Positions 7,755-13,265 of a stretch of 13,265 nucleotides of DNA are shown in pieces (within the stretch, counting starts at the first letter, position 1; each line of letters starts with the position of its first letter). The notes below the pieces were generated by a model. It was not told the DNA's origin, made no database searches, and saw nothing but the letters and a program-made list of their open reading frames with translations. Position numbers and translations under genes: made by a program. The stretch is from Desulfarculus sp. (GTDB taxonomy: Bacteria > Desulfobacterota > Desulfarculia > Desulfarculales > Desulfarculaceae): assembly GCA_020216805.1 (NCBI GenBank), contig JAIWNN010000118.1:1-13265 (forward strand). Direction: 5' to 3'.

Positions 7755-7797
7755 ACGCCGCCTCCACGTTGCCGGCCAGCTCCGGCGGGGGCGGCGT
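7755..7797 (+). terminator. Large GC hairpin after the HD-GYP gene, possible terminator
   Basis: ACGCCGCCTCC (7755-7765) pairs with GGGGGCGGCGT (7787-7797), 11 pairs including one U-G. Inside it GCCGG (7771-7775) pairs with CCGGC (7782-7786) around a six-base loop, leaving ACGTT as a bulge. It begins 24 bases after the stop codon. No T-run follows, so it may act as an mRNA-stabilising or pausing structure rather than an intrinsic terminator. I see nothing else in the 7732-7905 gap except the ribosome binding site of the next gene. Confidence 0.45.
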
Positions 7798-7905
7798 GTC
7801 GCTGCCCAGACCCGCCCCGGTGGTCAACACGAGCCAGGGGGCCCGTGATAGGAGGGCGCCCCGCAACGGGACGCGGTCCTACTATAATCTGGAGGAGGAA
7901 GCATC

Positions 7906-8769
7906 ATGAGCGAGATCAAGACCATCGGCGTGGTCGGCGCCGGCACCATGGGCAACGGCATCGCGCAACTGGCGGCCCAGATGGGCGCCAACGTCATCAT
8001 GCGCGACATCAAGGACGACTTCGTCCAACGTGGCATCAAGGCCATCGACAAGTTCCTGCAAAAGGGCGTCGAGCGCGGCAAGGTGACCGAGGACCAAAAG
8101 TCGGCGGTGCTGGGGCGCATCATCGGCACCACCGACATGGGCGAGCTGGCCAAGGCCGACTTCATCATCGAGGCGGTGATCGAGGATCTGGAGCTCAAGA
8201 AACAGGTCTTCTCCCAGCTGGACGAGATCTGCCGCCCCGACGTCATCCTGGCCACCAACACCAGCTCCATGTCCATCACCCTGATCGCCGCCGCCACCAA
8301 GCGCCAGGACAAGGTGGTGGGCATGCACTTCTTCAACCCGGTGCCCCTGATGAAACTGGTGGAGATCATCCGCGGCTTCGGCACCAGCGATCAGACCGTT
8401 GCCGTCACCACCGCCCTGGCCCAGAAGATGGGCAAGGAGACGGTGGAGGTGAAGGTGGACAGCCCCGGCTTCATCGTCAACCGCCTGATGATCCCCCACA
8501 TGATCGAGGCGGTGAAGCTGTTGGAGGAGGGCGTGGCCACCAAGGAGGACATCGACAAGGCCATCAAGCTGGGCCTGAACTATCCCATGGGCCCCTTCGA
8601 ATTGATGGACTTCACCGGCATCGACATCTGCAAGTACGTGGCCGACTACTTCTACCAAGAGCTGAACAAGGAGCAGAAGTGGGCGGTGCCCACGGTGATG
8701 AAGAACCAGGTGCGTTCGGGCTTCGTGGGCCGCAAGAGCGGCAAGGGCTGGTACGACTACAGCAAGTAG
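7906..8769 (+). CDS. hbd: 3-hydroxybutyryl-CoA dehydrogenase
   Basis: Complete 287-residue NAD(P)-dependent short-chain 3-hydroxyacyl-CoA dehydrogenase, interconverting 3-hydroxybutyryl-CoA and acetoacetyl-CoA in the cytoplasm (butyrate/fatty-acid or PHB-related metabolism). The N-terminal Rossmann domain starts IGVVGAGTMGNGIAQ, with the dinucleotide glycines at 11, 13 and 16. Family active-site residues are present at the expected spacing: S120 (TNTSSMSI), H141 and E153 in MHFFNPVPLMKLVE, and N192 in SPGFIVNRL. The C-terminal dimerisation domain contains LGLNYPMGPFELMDFTG and ends KSGKGWYDYSK, as is usual. Length matches stand-alone Hbd/PaaH/FadB2 enzymes, so it lacks a fused hydratase. The ATG has a very strong ribosome binding site (GGAGGAGGA, 6-7 bases upstream). 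No other beta-oxidation genes are adjacent, so the pathway cannot be fixed; hbd versus paaH naming is a matter of context. Confidence 0.95.
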   Translation: MSEIKTIGVVGAGTMGNGIAQLAAQMGANVIMRDIKDDFVQRGIKAIDKFLQKGVERGKVTEDQKSAVLGRIIGTTDMGELAKADFIIEAVIEDLELKKQVFSQLDEICRPDVILATNTSSMSITLIAAATKRQDKVVGMHFFNPVPLMKLVEIIRGFGTSDQTVAVTTALAQKMGKETVEVKVDSPGFIVNRLMIPHMIEAVKLLEEGVATKEDIDKAIKLGLNYPMGPFELMDFTGIDICKYVADYFYQELNKEQKWAVPTVMKNQVRSGFVGRKSGKGWYDYSK

Positions 8770-8792
8770 CCGTTGGCCGCGGGCAATGAACC

Positions 8793-8826
8793 AGGCGGGC
8801 CGGGGCGTGGGCTCCGGCCCGCCTTT
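8793..8826 (+). terminator. Rho-independent terminator after hbd
   Basis: A perfect 10-base-pair GC stem, GGCGGGCCGG (8794-8803) with CCGGCCCGCC (8814-8823), is extended by one A-T pair, has a 10-base loop and is followed by TTT. It lies 24 bases after the hbd stop. The T-run is short, so some read-through into the next small gene is possible. Confidence 0.6.
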
Positions 8827-8856
8827 CAGGCGCAGGCCAGGAGAAGGGGAAAAGAC

Positions 8857-9054
8857 ATGAAGGCCGAGGAAGTGGGGCGGCTGCAGGAGTTGTCCGGGGG
8901 CCTGCCGGGCCTGTGCCAGAGCTGGCTGGTGATGCGCGAGGCCTTGAACGACATCCTGAACTGCGCGCTGAGCCAGGAGATGGGCCAGGCCCAGCGCCTG
9001 GCCTTCATCACCAACCTGGCCCGCAGCGCCGGCGAGGCGGCGGACAAGGCCTAG
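8857..9054 (+). CDS. Small protein of unknown function, 65 residues
   Basis: A 65-residue soluble, mostly helical protein that I do not recognise. It begins MKAEEVGRLQELSGGLPGL and contains a central helix (SWLVMREALNDILNCALSQE) and a C-terminal alanine-rich helix ending GEAADKA. It has cysteines at 20 and 36 and no signal peptide or membrane segment. The ATG at 8857 is preceded by AGGAGAAGGGG, a good ribosome binding site 7 bases away, which favours this start over in-frame upstream codons that would run through the terminator hairpin. It lies 87 bases after hbd on the same strand, beyond the hbd terminator, so it is expressed either by read-through or from an unseen promoter. Codon use looks like that of its neighbours (strong G/C at third positions), which supports a real gene. 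Confidence 0.6.
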   Translation: MKAEEVGRLQELSGGLPGLCQSWLVMREALNDILNCALSQEMGQAQRLAFITNLARSAGEAADKA

Positions 9055-9120
9055 GATGGCGTTAGGATGTGCTGCGATGGAAATAGCCTGACAGTGTAGG
9101 CCATCAACATCACGGCGCAG

Positions 9121-9261
9121 TCAGGCGGCCTTCCTGGCGATCCTTCCTCCGGCTCGATCCTCCAGCTTCACTCCGCACTGAAAGCCCGCCGAGACTTCCT
9201 TCCGTTCCTGCCTGGCCTCGGCCCATGCATCATCGCCCCTGGTTTGCTTCCTGCTGCCCAC
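9121..9261 (-). pseudogene. Coding-like purine-rich remnant or 46-residue ORF
   Basis: On the minus strand a frame from GTG at 9261 to TGA at 9121 would give a very charged peptide (GSRKQTRGDDAWAEARQERK and onward, ending GRIARKAA). The frame is open to about 9285, where a TGA closes it, and there is no ATG. The strand is rich in AGGAA-type purine runs and less GC-rich than the neighbours. No convincing ribosome binding site precedes the GTG. It looks like the tail of a decayed gene next to a tRNA, but I recognise no family and it could be non-coding. The rest of 9055-9275 shows only a loose 7-base inverted repeat (9086-9092 with 9120-9126). Confidence 0.25.
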
Positions 9262-9275
9262 CTTTCGCTTAGCCA

Positions 9276-9310
9276 GAAAAGCAAGTGGCTCGGGTCATAT
9301 GACCCAAGCC
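9276..9310 (-). terminator. Rho-independent terminator of tRNA-Thr
   Basis: Reading the minus strand just after the tRNA 3' end, GGCTTGGGTC pairs with GACCCGAGCC around ATAT (9287-9310), followed by a stretch containing TTTT. One pair is U-G in the minus-strand transcript but C-A on the plus strand, so the hairpin is sound only in the direction of the tRNA. The centre is a perfect 14-base DNA palindrome (9292-9305). Confidence 0.65.
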
Positions 9311-9321
9311 CCTGTAAATAT

Positions 9322-9396
9322 TGGAGCCGGCGATGGGATTTGAACCCGCGACCTGCTGATTACGAATCAGCTGCTCTGCCACTGAGCTACGCCGGC
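9322..9396 (-). tRNA. tRNA-Thr (anticodon CGT)
   Basis: Full cloverleaf with encoded CCA (75 bases): a perfect 7-pair acceptor stem (GCCGGCG with CGCCGGC), D arm GCTC/GAGC, and anticodon stem GCTGA/TCAGC around TTCGTAA, giving anticodon CGT for ACG codons. The T loop is TTCAAAT. The T stem has one C-A mismatch (bases at 9348 and 9334) where the neighbouring tRNA-Gly has C-G. It has its own promoter and terminator. Confidence 0.93.
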
Positions 9397-9411
9397 TAAA
9401 TTGCGTATGTT

Positions 9412-9440
9412 CTTGTATCAGAGTAACTTAGGCCCGTCAA
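9412..9440 (-). promoter_or_regulatory. Promoter of tRNA-Thr
   Basis: On the minus strand TTGACG (9435-9440) is followed after 17 bases by TACAAG (9412-9417). The transcript would start a few bases before the mature tRNA 5' end at 9396. A terminator separates this gene from the upstream tRNA-Gly, so a dedicated promoter is expected. Confidence 0.6.
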
Positions 9441-9527
9441 GTTGAACCGTCCCCGTTTCCCGGGCCCCGCCCCCTGGGTTCGGCCTTGGTGACCGGGACG
9501 GCACCCCAGACGGGCCAATGCCTAGTC

Positions 9528-9568
9528 CAAAAGCGCGAAAGGGGTCGGCCGTTTCCGGTTGACCCCTT
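9528..9568 (-). terminator. Rho-independent terminator of tRNA-Gly
   Basis: On the minus strand AAGGGGTC pairs with GACCCCTT (outer stem, 9539-9568). An inner CCG/CGG stem is closed by a GAAA tetraloop, with an AA/CC internal loop between. TTTCGCGCTTTT follows. It starts ten bases after the tRNA-Gly CCA end, in the correct orientation. Confidence 0.7.
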
Positions 9569-9577
9569 GGGGTTGCC

Positions 9578-9654
9578 TGGAGCGGGAGACGGGACTCGAA
9601 CCCGCGACCCTCAGCTTGGAAGGCTGACGCTCTGGCCAACTGAGCTACTCCCGC
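9578..9654 (-). tRNA. tRNA-Gly (anticodon TCC)
   Basis: Full cloverleaf with encoded CCA (77 bases): acceptor GCGGGAG/CTCCCGC, D arm GCTC/GAGC, anticodon stem TCAGC/GCTGA around CTTCCAA (anticodon TCC, reading GGA), and T arm GCGGG/CCCGT with loop TTCGAGT. It is transcribed away from purA from its own promoter. Confidence 0.95.
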
Positions 9655-9665
9655 ATCGGAGGGGC

Positions 9666-9694
9666 AGTATAGCACGCCGGCCCGGGGGCTTCAA
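9666..9694 (-). promoter_or_regulatory. Promoter of tRNA-Gly
   Basis: On the minus strand TTGAAG (9689-9694) lies 17 bases before TATACT (9666-9671, five of six consensus bases). The mature tRNA begins 11 bases after the -10 box. The -35 box is only about 14 bases from that of the divergent purA promoter. Confidence 0.65.
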
Positions 9695-9708
9695 ACCAGC
9701 TGGTCAAG

Positions 9709-9737
9709 TTGACAGGCCCGGCACGGTGCAGTAGGTT
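9709..9737 (+). promoter_or_regulatory. Promoter of purA
   Basis: A perfect TTGACA (9709-9714) is followed after 17 bases by TAGGTT (9732-9737), a weak -10 box. The leader would be about 45 bases. It is back-to-back with the tRNA-Gly promoter. GTCAAGTTGAC at this site presents a TTGAC motif on both strands. Confidence 0.5.
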
Positions 9738-9750
9738 ATGCAGGGCCTTT

Positions 9751-11085
<1,335 letters not shown>

Positions 11086-11108
11086 CGGGTCCCGCCGCGA
11101 CATCCGAA

Positions 11109-11138
11109 CCGGGGCTGGGGGGCGATCCCCGACCCCGG
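11109..11138 (+). terminator. Hairpin after purA, probable terminator without T-run
   Basis: CCGGGG (11109-11114) pairs with CCCCGG (11133-11138), and GGGG (11117-11120) with CCCC (11127-11130), with a CT/GA internal loop and a six-base loop. It starts 23 bases after the purA stop. The following bases are G-rich, not T-rich, so termination may need Rho. The rest of the purA to proline-rich gene gap (11139-11224) has an AT-rich patch at about 11170-11213 with no recognised feature. Confidence 0.45.
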
Positions 11139-11224
11139 CTGGGGTAGGGGCGGTCGGCCGAGGTGTCTCTTGGCTTAACCTATCGTAATAATCAGCTAAT
11201 TTTCAATGAAGCCCCGGGCATGAC

Positions 11225-11258
11225 AAAGGCGCGGCAAGGCTTCTGCCTCATCCGCGCC
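11225..11258 (-). terminator. Rho-independent terminator of the proline-rich small gene
   Basis: On the minus strand GGCGCGG pairs with CCGCGCC (11228-11234 with 11252-11258). An inner GAGGC/GCCTT stem is closed by an AGAA loop, and TTTG follows. It lies about 30 bases after the small gene's stop. On the plus strand no T-run follows, so it belongs to the minus strand. Confidence 0.55.
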
Positions 11259-11286
11259 GCCCCTCCCCCGGGGTGGAGACCCCGGC

Positions 11287-11484
11287 CTAGACCACGGTGT
11301 CCAGGGTGGAGCCCACCTCGGACTCCGGCGGCGGAGGGTTGGATTGGGCGGTCTGCTCCGGCGGCGGGGGCGGCGGAACCTCGGAAGGCTGGGCCACCTC
11401 CGGCGGCGGGGGCGGCGGCGCGACCTGGCCGGTGTAGGAGGCCGGATAATAGGTCGCGGTGTTGGGGTCGAAAGTCACGGCCAT
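11287..11484 (-). CDS. Proline-rich small protein, 65 residues, unknown function
   Basis: I do not recognise this protein. It is 65 residues long with 19 prolines and no signal peptide or membrane helix. It opens MAVTFDPNTATYYPASYTGQ and has two hexaproline runs (23-28 and 37-42), each followed by a Glu, then a PPPP run (50-53). It closes with EVGSTLDTVV. The proline runs come from related repeat units in the DNA. It is very likely real: AAAGGAGG lies eight bases before the ATG, a promoter with a 17-base spacer lies upstream, and a minus-strand terminator follows. It stands alone, convergent with purA and divergent from corC. Two runs of six prolines should stall ribosomes without EF-P. The short C-terminal G-x-x-x-D motif is loosely like the tails of small motility-associated proteins, but this is weak inference. 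Confidence 0.72.
   Translation of the reverse strand: MAVTFDPNTATYYPASYTGQVAPPPPPPEVAQPSEVPPPPPPEQTAQSNPPPPESEVGSTLDTVV
11323..11418. repeat. Direct repeats encoding the proline runs
   Basis: CTCCGGCGGCGG occurs at 11323, 11356 and 11398 on the plus strand (steps of 33 and 42 bases). The last two copies are identical over 21 bases. On the minus strand they encode the PPPP or PPPPPP-plus-Glu units of the small protein. They look like products of internal duplication. Confidence 0.7.
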
Positions 11485-11504
11485 GGCAACATCCTCCTTT
11501 CATT

Positions 11505-11533
11505 ATGTTAATGAGTGGCCCTTCCCGCGTCAA
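11505..11533 (-). promoter_or_regulatory. Promoter of the proline-rich small gene
   Basis: On the minus strand TTGACG (11528-11533) is followed after 17 bases by TAACAT (11505-11510). Transcription would start only a few bases before the strong ribosome binding site, giving a short leader. Confidence 0.5.
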
Positions 11534-11591
11534 CCTTTTATGCCCTATAATTGAGGGGCGAATGGTTCGGCCGGAGCCCGTGGCGCCGCCT

Positions 11592-11620
11592 TTGACGAGC
11601 GGCGCGAATTAGGATATCAA
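11592..11620 (+). promoter_or_regulatory. Promoter of corC-lnt
   Basis: TTGACG (11592-11597) lies 17 bases before TATCAA (11615-11620). A perfect 12-base palindrome, CACCGGCCGGTG (11628-11639), covers the expected transcription start and could be an operator or chance. The leader to the TTG at 11720 would be about 90 bases. Confidence 0.45.
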
Positions 11621-11719
11621 CTACCCACACCGGCCGGTGCGAGTGCGCCGGCCAGGGTTGTTTCCTGCCCCGACCCGCAGGGCGCGGGCGGCGGCGCAGG
11701 TGAAAGGATCGTCCCCCCG

Positions 11720-12589
11720 TTGGACTCGGAACCACGACGAGGCTTCATCCACCGCCTCCGCGAACTCATGGGCGGCGGTCGCGCCAACCACCCACACGAT
11801 CTCGAACGCGAAATCCAAGACCTGGTGGAGCAGGGCGAGGCCGAGGGCGTCATCAGCCGTCGCGAGGGCGAGATGATCGACGCGGTGTTGGAACTGGACG
11901 AGAACACCGCCGCCCAGATCATGGTCCCCCGCACCGACATGGTCACCGTGCCCCTGAGCGCCTCGGTGCAGGAGATCATCGCGGTCATCGTCAACTCCGG
12001 CCATTCGCGCATCCCGGTCTTCGCCGAGGACCTGGACCACATCGTGGGGGTGATCCACGCCAAGGATCTGCTGAGCTTCTGGGGTCAGGCCGGCGAGGCG
12101 GTGGACGTCAGGGCCATCATGCGCAAGCCCTTGTTTGTGCCCCAGACCGTGCCCTTGACCCAACTGCTGGCCTCCTTCGAGCGCCACCGCACCCACTTGG
12201 CCATCGTGGTGGATGAATACGGCGGCACCGCCGGGGTGGTGACCATGGAGGACGTGCTGGAAGAGATCGTGGGCGACATCGAGGACGAGTACGACCAGAC
12301 CGAGGAGCTGGTGAGCGAGGGGCCCGATGGCTCGCTGCTGGTGGACGGCCGGCTGGAGGTGGACGAGCTTTCCGAGCGCCTGGGCTACGAGCTGCCCGAC
12401 CAGCTGCCCGAGGGACGCTTCGAGACGGTGGGGGGGTTGATCACCACCTACCTGGGCCGGGTGCCCAAGGTGGGCGAGGAGGTGGTCGTGGGTCCAGTGC
12501 GCCTGGTGGTGGCTGGGGCCGACGAGCGCCGGGTGATCCGGGTGCAGGTCTTCCACACCCCGCCCGACGCGGCCAGCGCAGAGGAATAG
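11720..12589 (+). CDS. corC: CorC/YbeX-type CBS-domain protein
   Basis: A 289-residue soluble protein of the CorC/HlyC family, linked in other bacteria to magnesium/cobalt efflux and, as YbeX, to ribosome and translation homeostasis. An N-terminal helical part leads into two CBS domains: about 66-125 (AAQIMVPRTDMVTV, then SGHSRIPVFAEDLDHIVGV) and about 130-190 (MRKPLFVPQTVPLTQLL, then THLAIVVDEYGGTAGVVT). The acidic linker MEDVLEEIVGDIEDEYD precedes the CorC_HlyC domain (about 205-283, DGRLEVDELSERLGY). It lacks the membrane DUF21 domain of larger CorB-like relatives, so it is the short form. The start is TTG at 11720, with AAAGGA about 11 bases upstream; ATG at codon 17 is the alternative but would cut the usual N-terminal helix. 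It is followed after seven bases by lnt, the conserved ybeX-lnt order, which suggests an operon. Confidence 0.92.
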   Translation: MDSEPRRGFIHRLRELMGGGRANHPHDLEREIQDLVEQGEAEGVISRREGEMIDAVLELDENTAAQIMVPRTDMVTVPLSASVQEIIAVIVNSGHSRIPVFAEDLDHIVGVIHAKDLLSFWGQAGEAVDVRAIMRKPLFVPQTVPLTQLLASFERHRTHLAIVVDEYGGTAGVVTMEDVLEEIVGDIEDEYDQTEELVSEGPDGSLLVDGRLEVDELSERLGYELPDQLPEGRFETVGGLITTYLGRVPKVGEEVVVGPVRLVVAGADERRVIRVQVFHTPPDAASAEE

Positions 12590-12596
12590 GTCCAGC

Positions 12597-13265
12597 TTGG
12601 CCCGTCTATCCTCCTGGTGGCCGGGCCGGGGCCCGGCGGGGCTGGCCCTGTTGGGCGGTGGGTCGCTGGCCCTGGCCTTCCCAGCCTTCGACCTCTGGCC
12701 CCTGGCCCTGGTGGGGCTCATTCCCTTGTATTGGCTGGCCTATCGCCTGCCACCCCGGCGGGCGCTGGCGGCGGGTTGGCTTTTCGGCCTGGGATTGGGC
12801 CTGGTCCAGCTCCACTGGCTGACGGTGGTGATGACCCAGTTCGGCGGCCTGCCCTGGCCCCTGGCCGGAGTGATCCTGGCCACCCTGGCCGGCATTCTGG
12901 CCATGTACCCGGCGCTTCTGGCCGGGCTGATGGCCCTGGCCCGGGGGTGGGGCCAGAATCCCTGGTGGCTGGCCCCTCTGCTCTGGGCTGGGCTGGAGTG
13001 GGTGCGGGGCTGGCTGTTCACCGGCTTTCCCTGGCTGCCCCTGGCCAGCGCCCTGGTGGCGGTCCCCCCCCTGATTCAGAGCGCCGAGATCTGGGGGGCC
13101 ACCGGCCTTTCGGCCCTGGTGGCCCTGGTCAACGCCCTGCTGGCGCGGGCCCTGTTCCCGGCGCTGCTGCCCGGCCTGGATCCCGACCGGGTCCGGCGCT
13201 GGGCGGCCCTGGGCGTGGCCGTGGGGCTGGTGGCCGGCGGCTGGTGGGCCGGGGCGGCGCGCATG
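12597..13265 (+). CDS. lnt: Apolipoprotein N-acyltransferase (3' end outside window)
   Basis: First 223 codons of Lnt, the inner-membrane enzyme that adds the third acyl chain to the N-terminal cysteine of lipoproteins in Gram-negative bacteria. The visible part is the multi-helix membrane domain: a helix at about 15-33 (LALLGGGSLALAFPAF), further helices, and the family signature GLEWVRGWLFTGFPWLPLA at about 141-159. The nitrilase-like domain with the catalytic Glu-Lys-Cys lies beyond the right edge. The start is TTG at 12597, seven bases after the corC stop, with AGAGGA inside the end of corC about 11 bases upstream; this fits a coupled operon. The region is extremely rich in CTG and GCC codons, as expected for a Leu/Ala-rich membrane protein in this GC range, and the antisense frames here are shadows. 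Confidence 0.92.
   Translation, partial: MARLSSWWPGRGPAGLALLGGGSLALAFPAFDLWPLALVGLIPLYWLAYRLPPRRALAAGWLFGLGLGLVQLHWLTVVMTQFGGLPWPLAGVILATLAGILAMYPALLAGLMALARGWGQNPWWLAPLLWAGLEWVRGWLFTGFPWLPLASALVAVPPLIQSAEIWGATGLSALVALVNALLARALFPALLPGLDPDRVRRWAALGVAVGLVAGGWWAGAARM

Noticed and set aside
6166..7866. Minus-strand ORF of 566 codons antisense to the HD-GYP gene
   Set aside because: Val/Gly/Gln/His-rich shadow opposite a gene with intact REC and HD-GYP motifs.
7883..7888. Perfect TATAAT just before hbd as a promoter -10 box
   Set aside because: The transcript would start inside the ribosome binding site GGAGGAGGA, leaving almost no leader, and no -35 box is present 16-18 bases upstream. Probably coincidence.
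9418..9675. Minus-strand ORF GVAQLARASAFQAEGRGFE over tRNA-Gly
   Set aside because: This is the well-known false translation of a tRNA gene; the cloverleaf is complete.
11546..11551. TATAAT on the plus strand upstream of corC
   Set aside because: No -35 box at the right distance (TCCCGC there); TTGACG with TATCAA at 11592-11620 is a better pair for corC.
11163..11612. Plus-strand ORF of 149 codons opposite the proline-rich gene
   Set aside because: It crosses the promoter and ribosome binding site of the minus-strand gene, is Arg/Pro/Ala-rich and has no ribosome binding site of its own.
12606..13264. Minus-strand ORFs opposite lnt
   Set aside because: Shadows of the Leu/Ala/Trp-rich Lnt membrane domain; the plus frame carries the EWVRGWLFTGFPW signature.

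Overview
The window is GC-rich chromosomal DNA with dense, typically bacterial genes and sigma70-like promoters. The mix is a symporter-linked histidine kinase, an MptE/DUF115-type motility accessory protein, an HD-GYP response regulator, 3-hydroxyacyl-CoA dehydrogenase, purA and corC-lnt. It suggests a Gram-negative bacterium; Lnt and an SH3-anchor protein imply an outer membrane and lipoproteins. My guess is a Desulfobacterota/deltaproteobacterium, but no marker gene here settles this. Very high GC fills the antisense frames with long spurious ORFs, so every gene call rests on protein motifs, start signals and context rather than ORF length.

Left part (1-5920, minus strand). Read in the direction of transcription, this holds an SH3-domain/coiled-coil membrane-anchored protein, a small exported protein whose start is uncertain, an MptE/Maf-like protein (DUF115), a 95-residue two-helix membrane protein and a large sensor kinase. 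The kinase (SSS transporter domain, STAC-like linker, PAS, NarL-type dimerisation domain) overlaps the 95-residue gene by one base (TGATG) and runs off the left edge. All five genes point the same way with short gaps or overlaps.

Middle (5921-9060, plus strand). A divergent promoter region separates the minus-strand group from a REC + HD-GYP regulator, probably a cyclic-di-GMP phosphodiesterase. Then come a large hairpin, a complete 3-hydroxybutyryl-CoA dehydrogenase, a rho-independent terminator and a 65-residue protein of unknown function.

tRNA island and purA (9060-11140). Two minus-strand tRNA genes, Thr(CGT) and Gly(TCC), each have their own promoter and terminator. The tRNA-Gly promoter is back-to-back with that of purA. 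The purA leader can form a hairpin that buries the start codon. A purine-rich, coding-like minus-strand stretch lies just beyond tRNA-Thr and may be a gene remnant.

Right part (11140-13265). A compact minus-strand unit with promoter, near-perfect ribosome binding site and terminator encodes a 65-residue proline-rich protein with two hexaproline runs. I do not recognise it, and it is the best candidate here for something undescribed. Plus-strand corC (CBS-domain protein) and the first 223 codons of lnt (apolipoprotein N-acyltransferase) follow, in the same order as ybeX-lnt in enterobacteria. I found no CRISPR array, insertion sequence, prophage or defence system.
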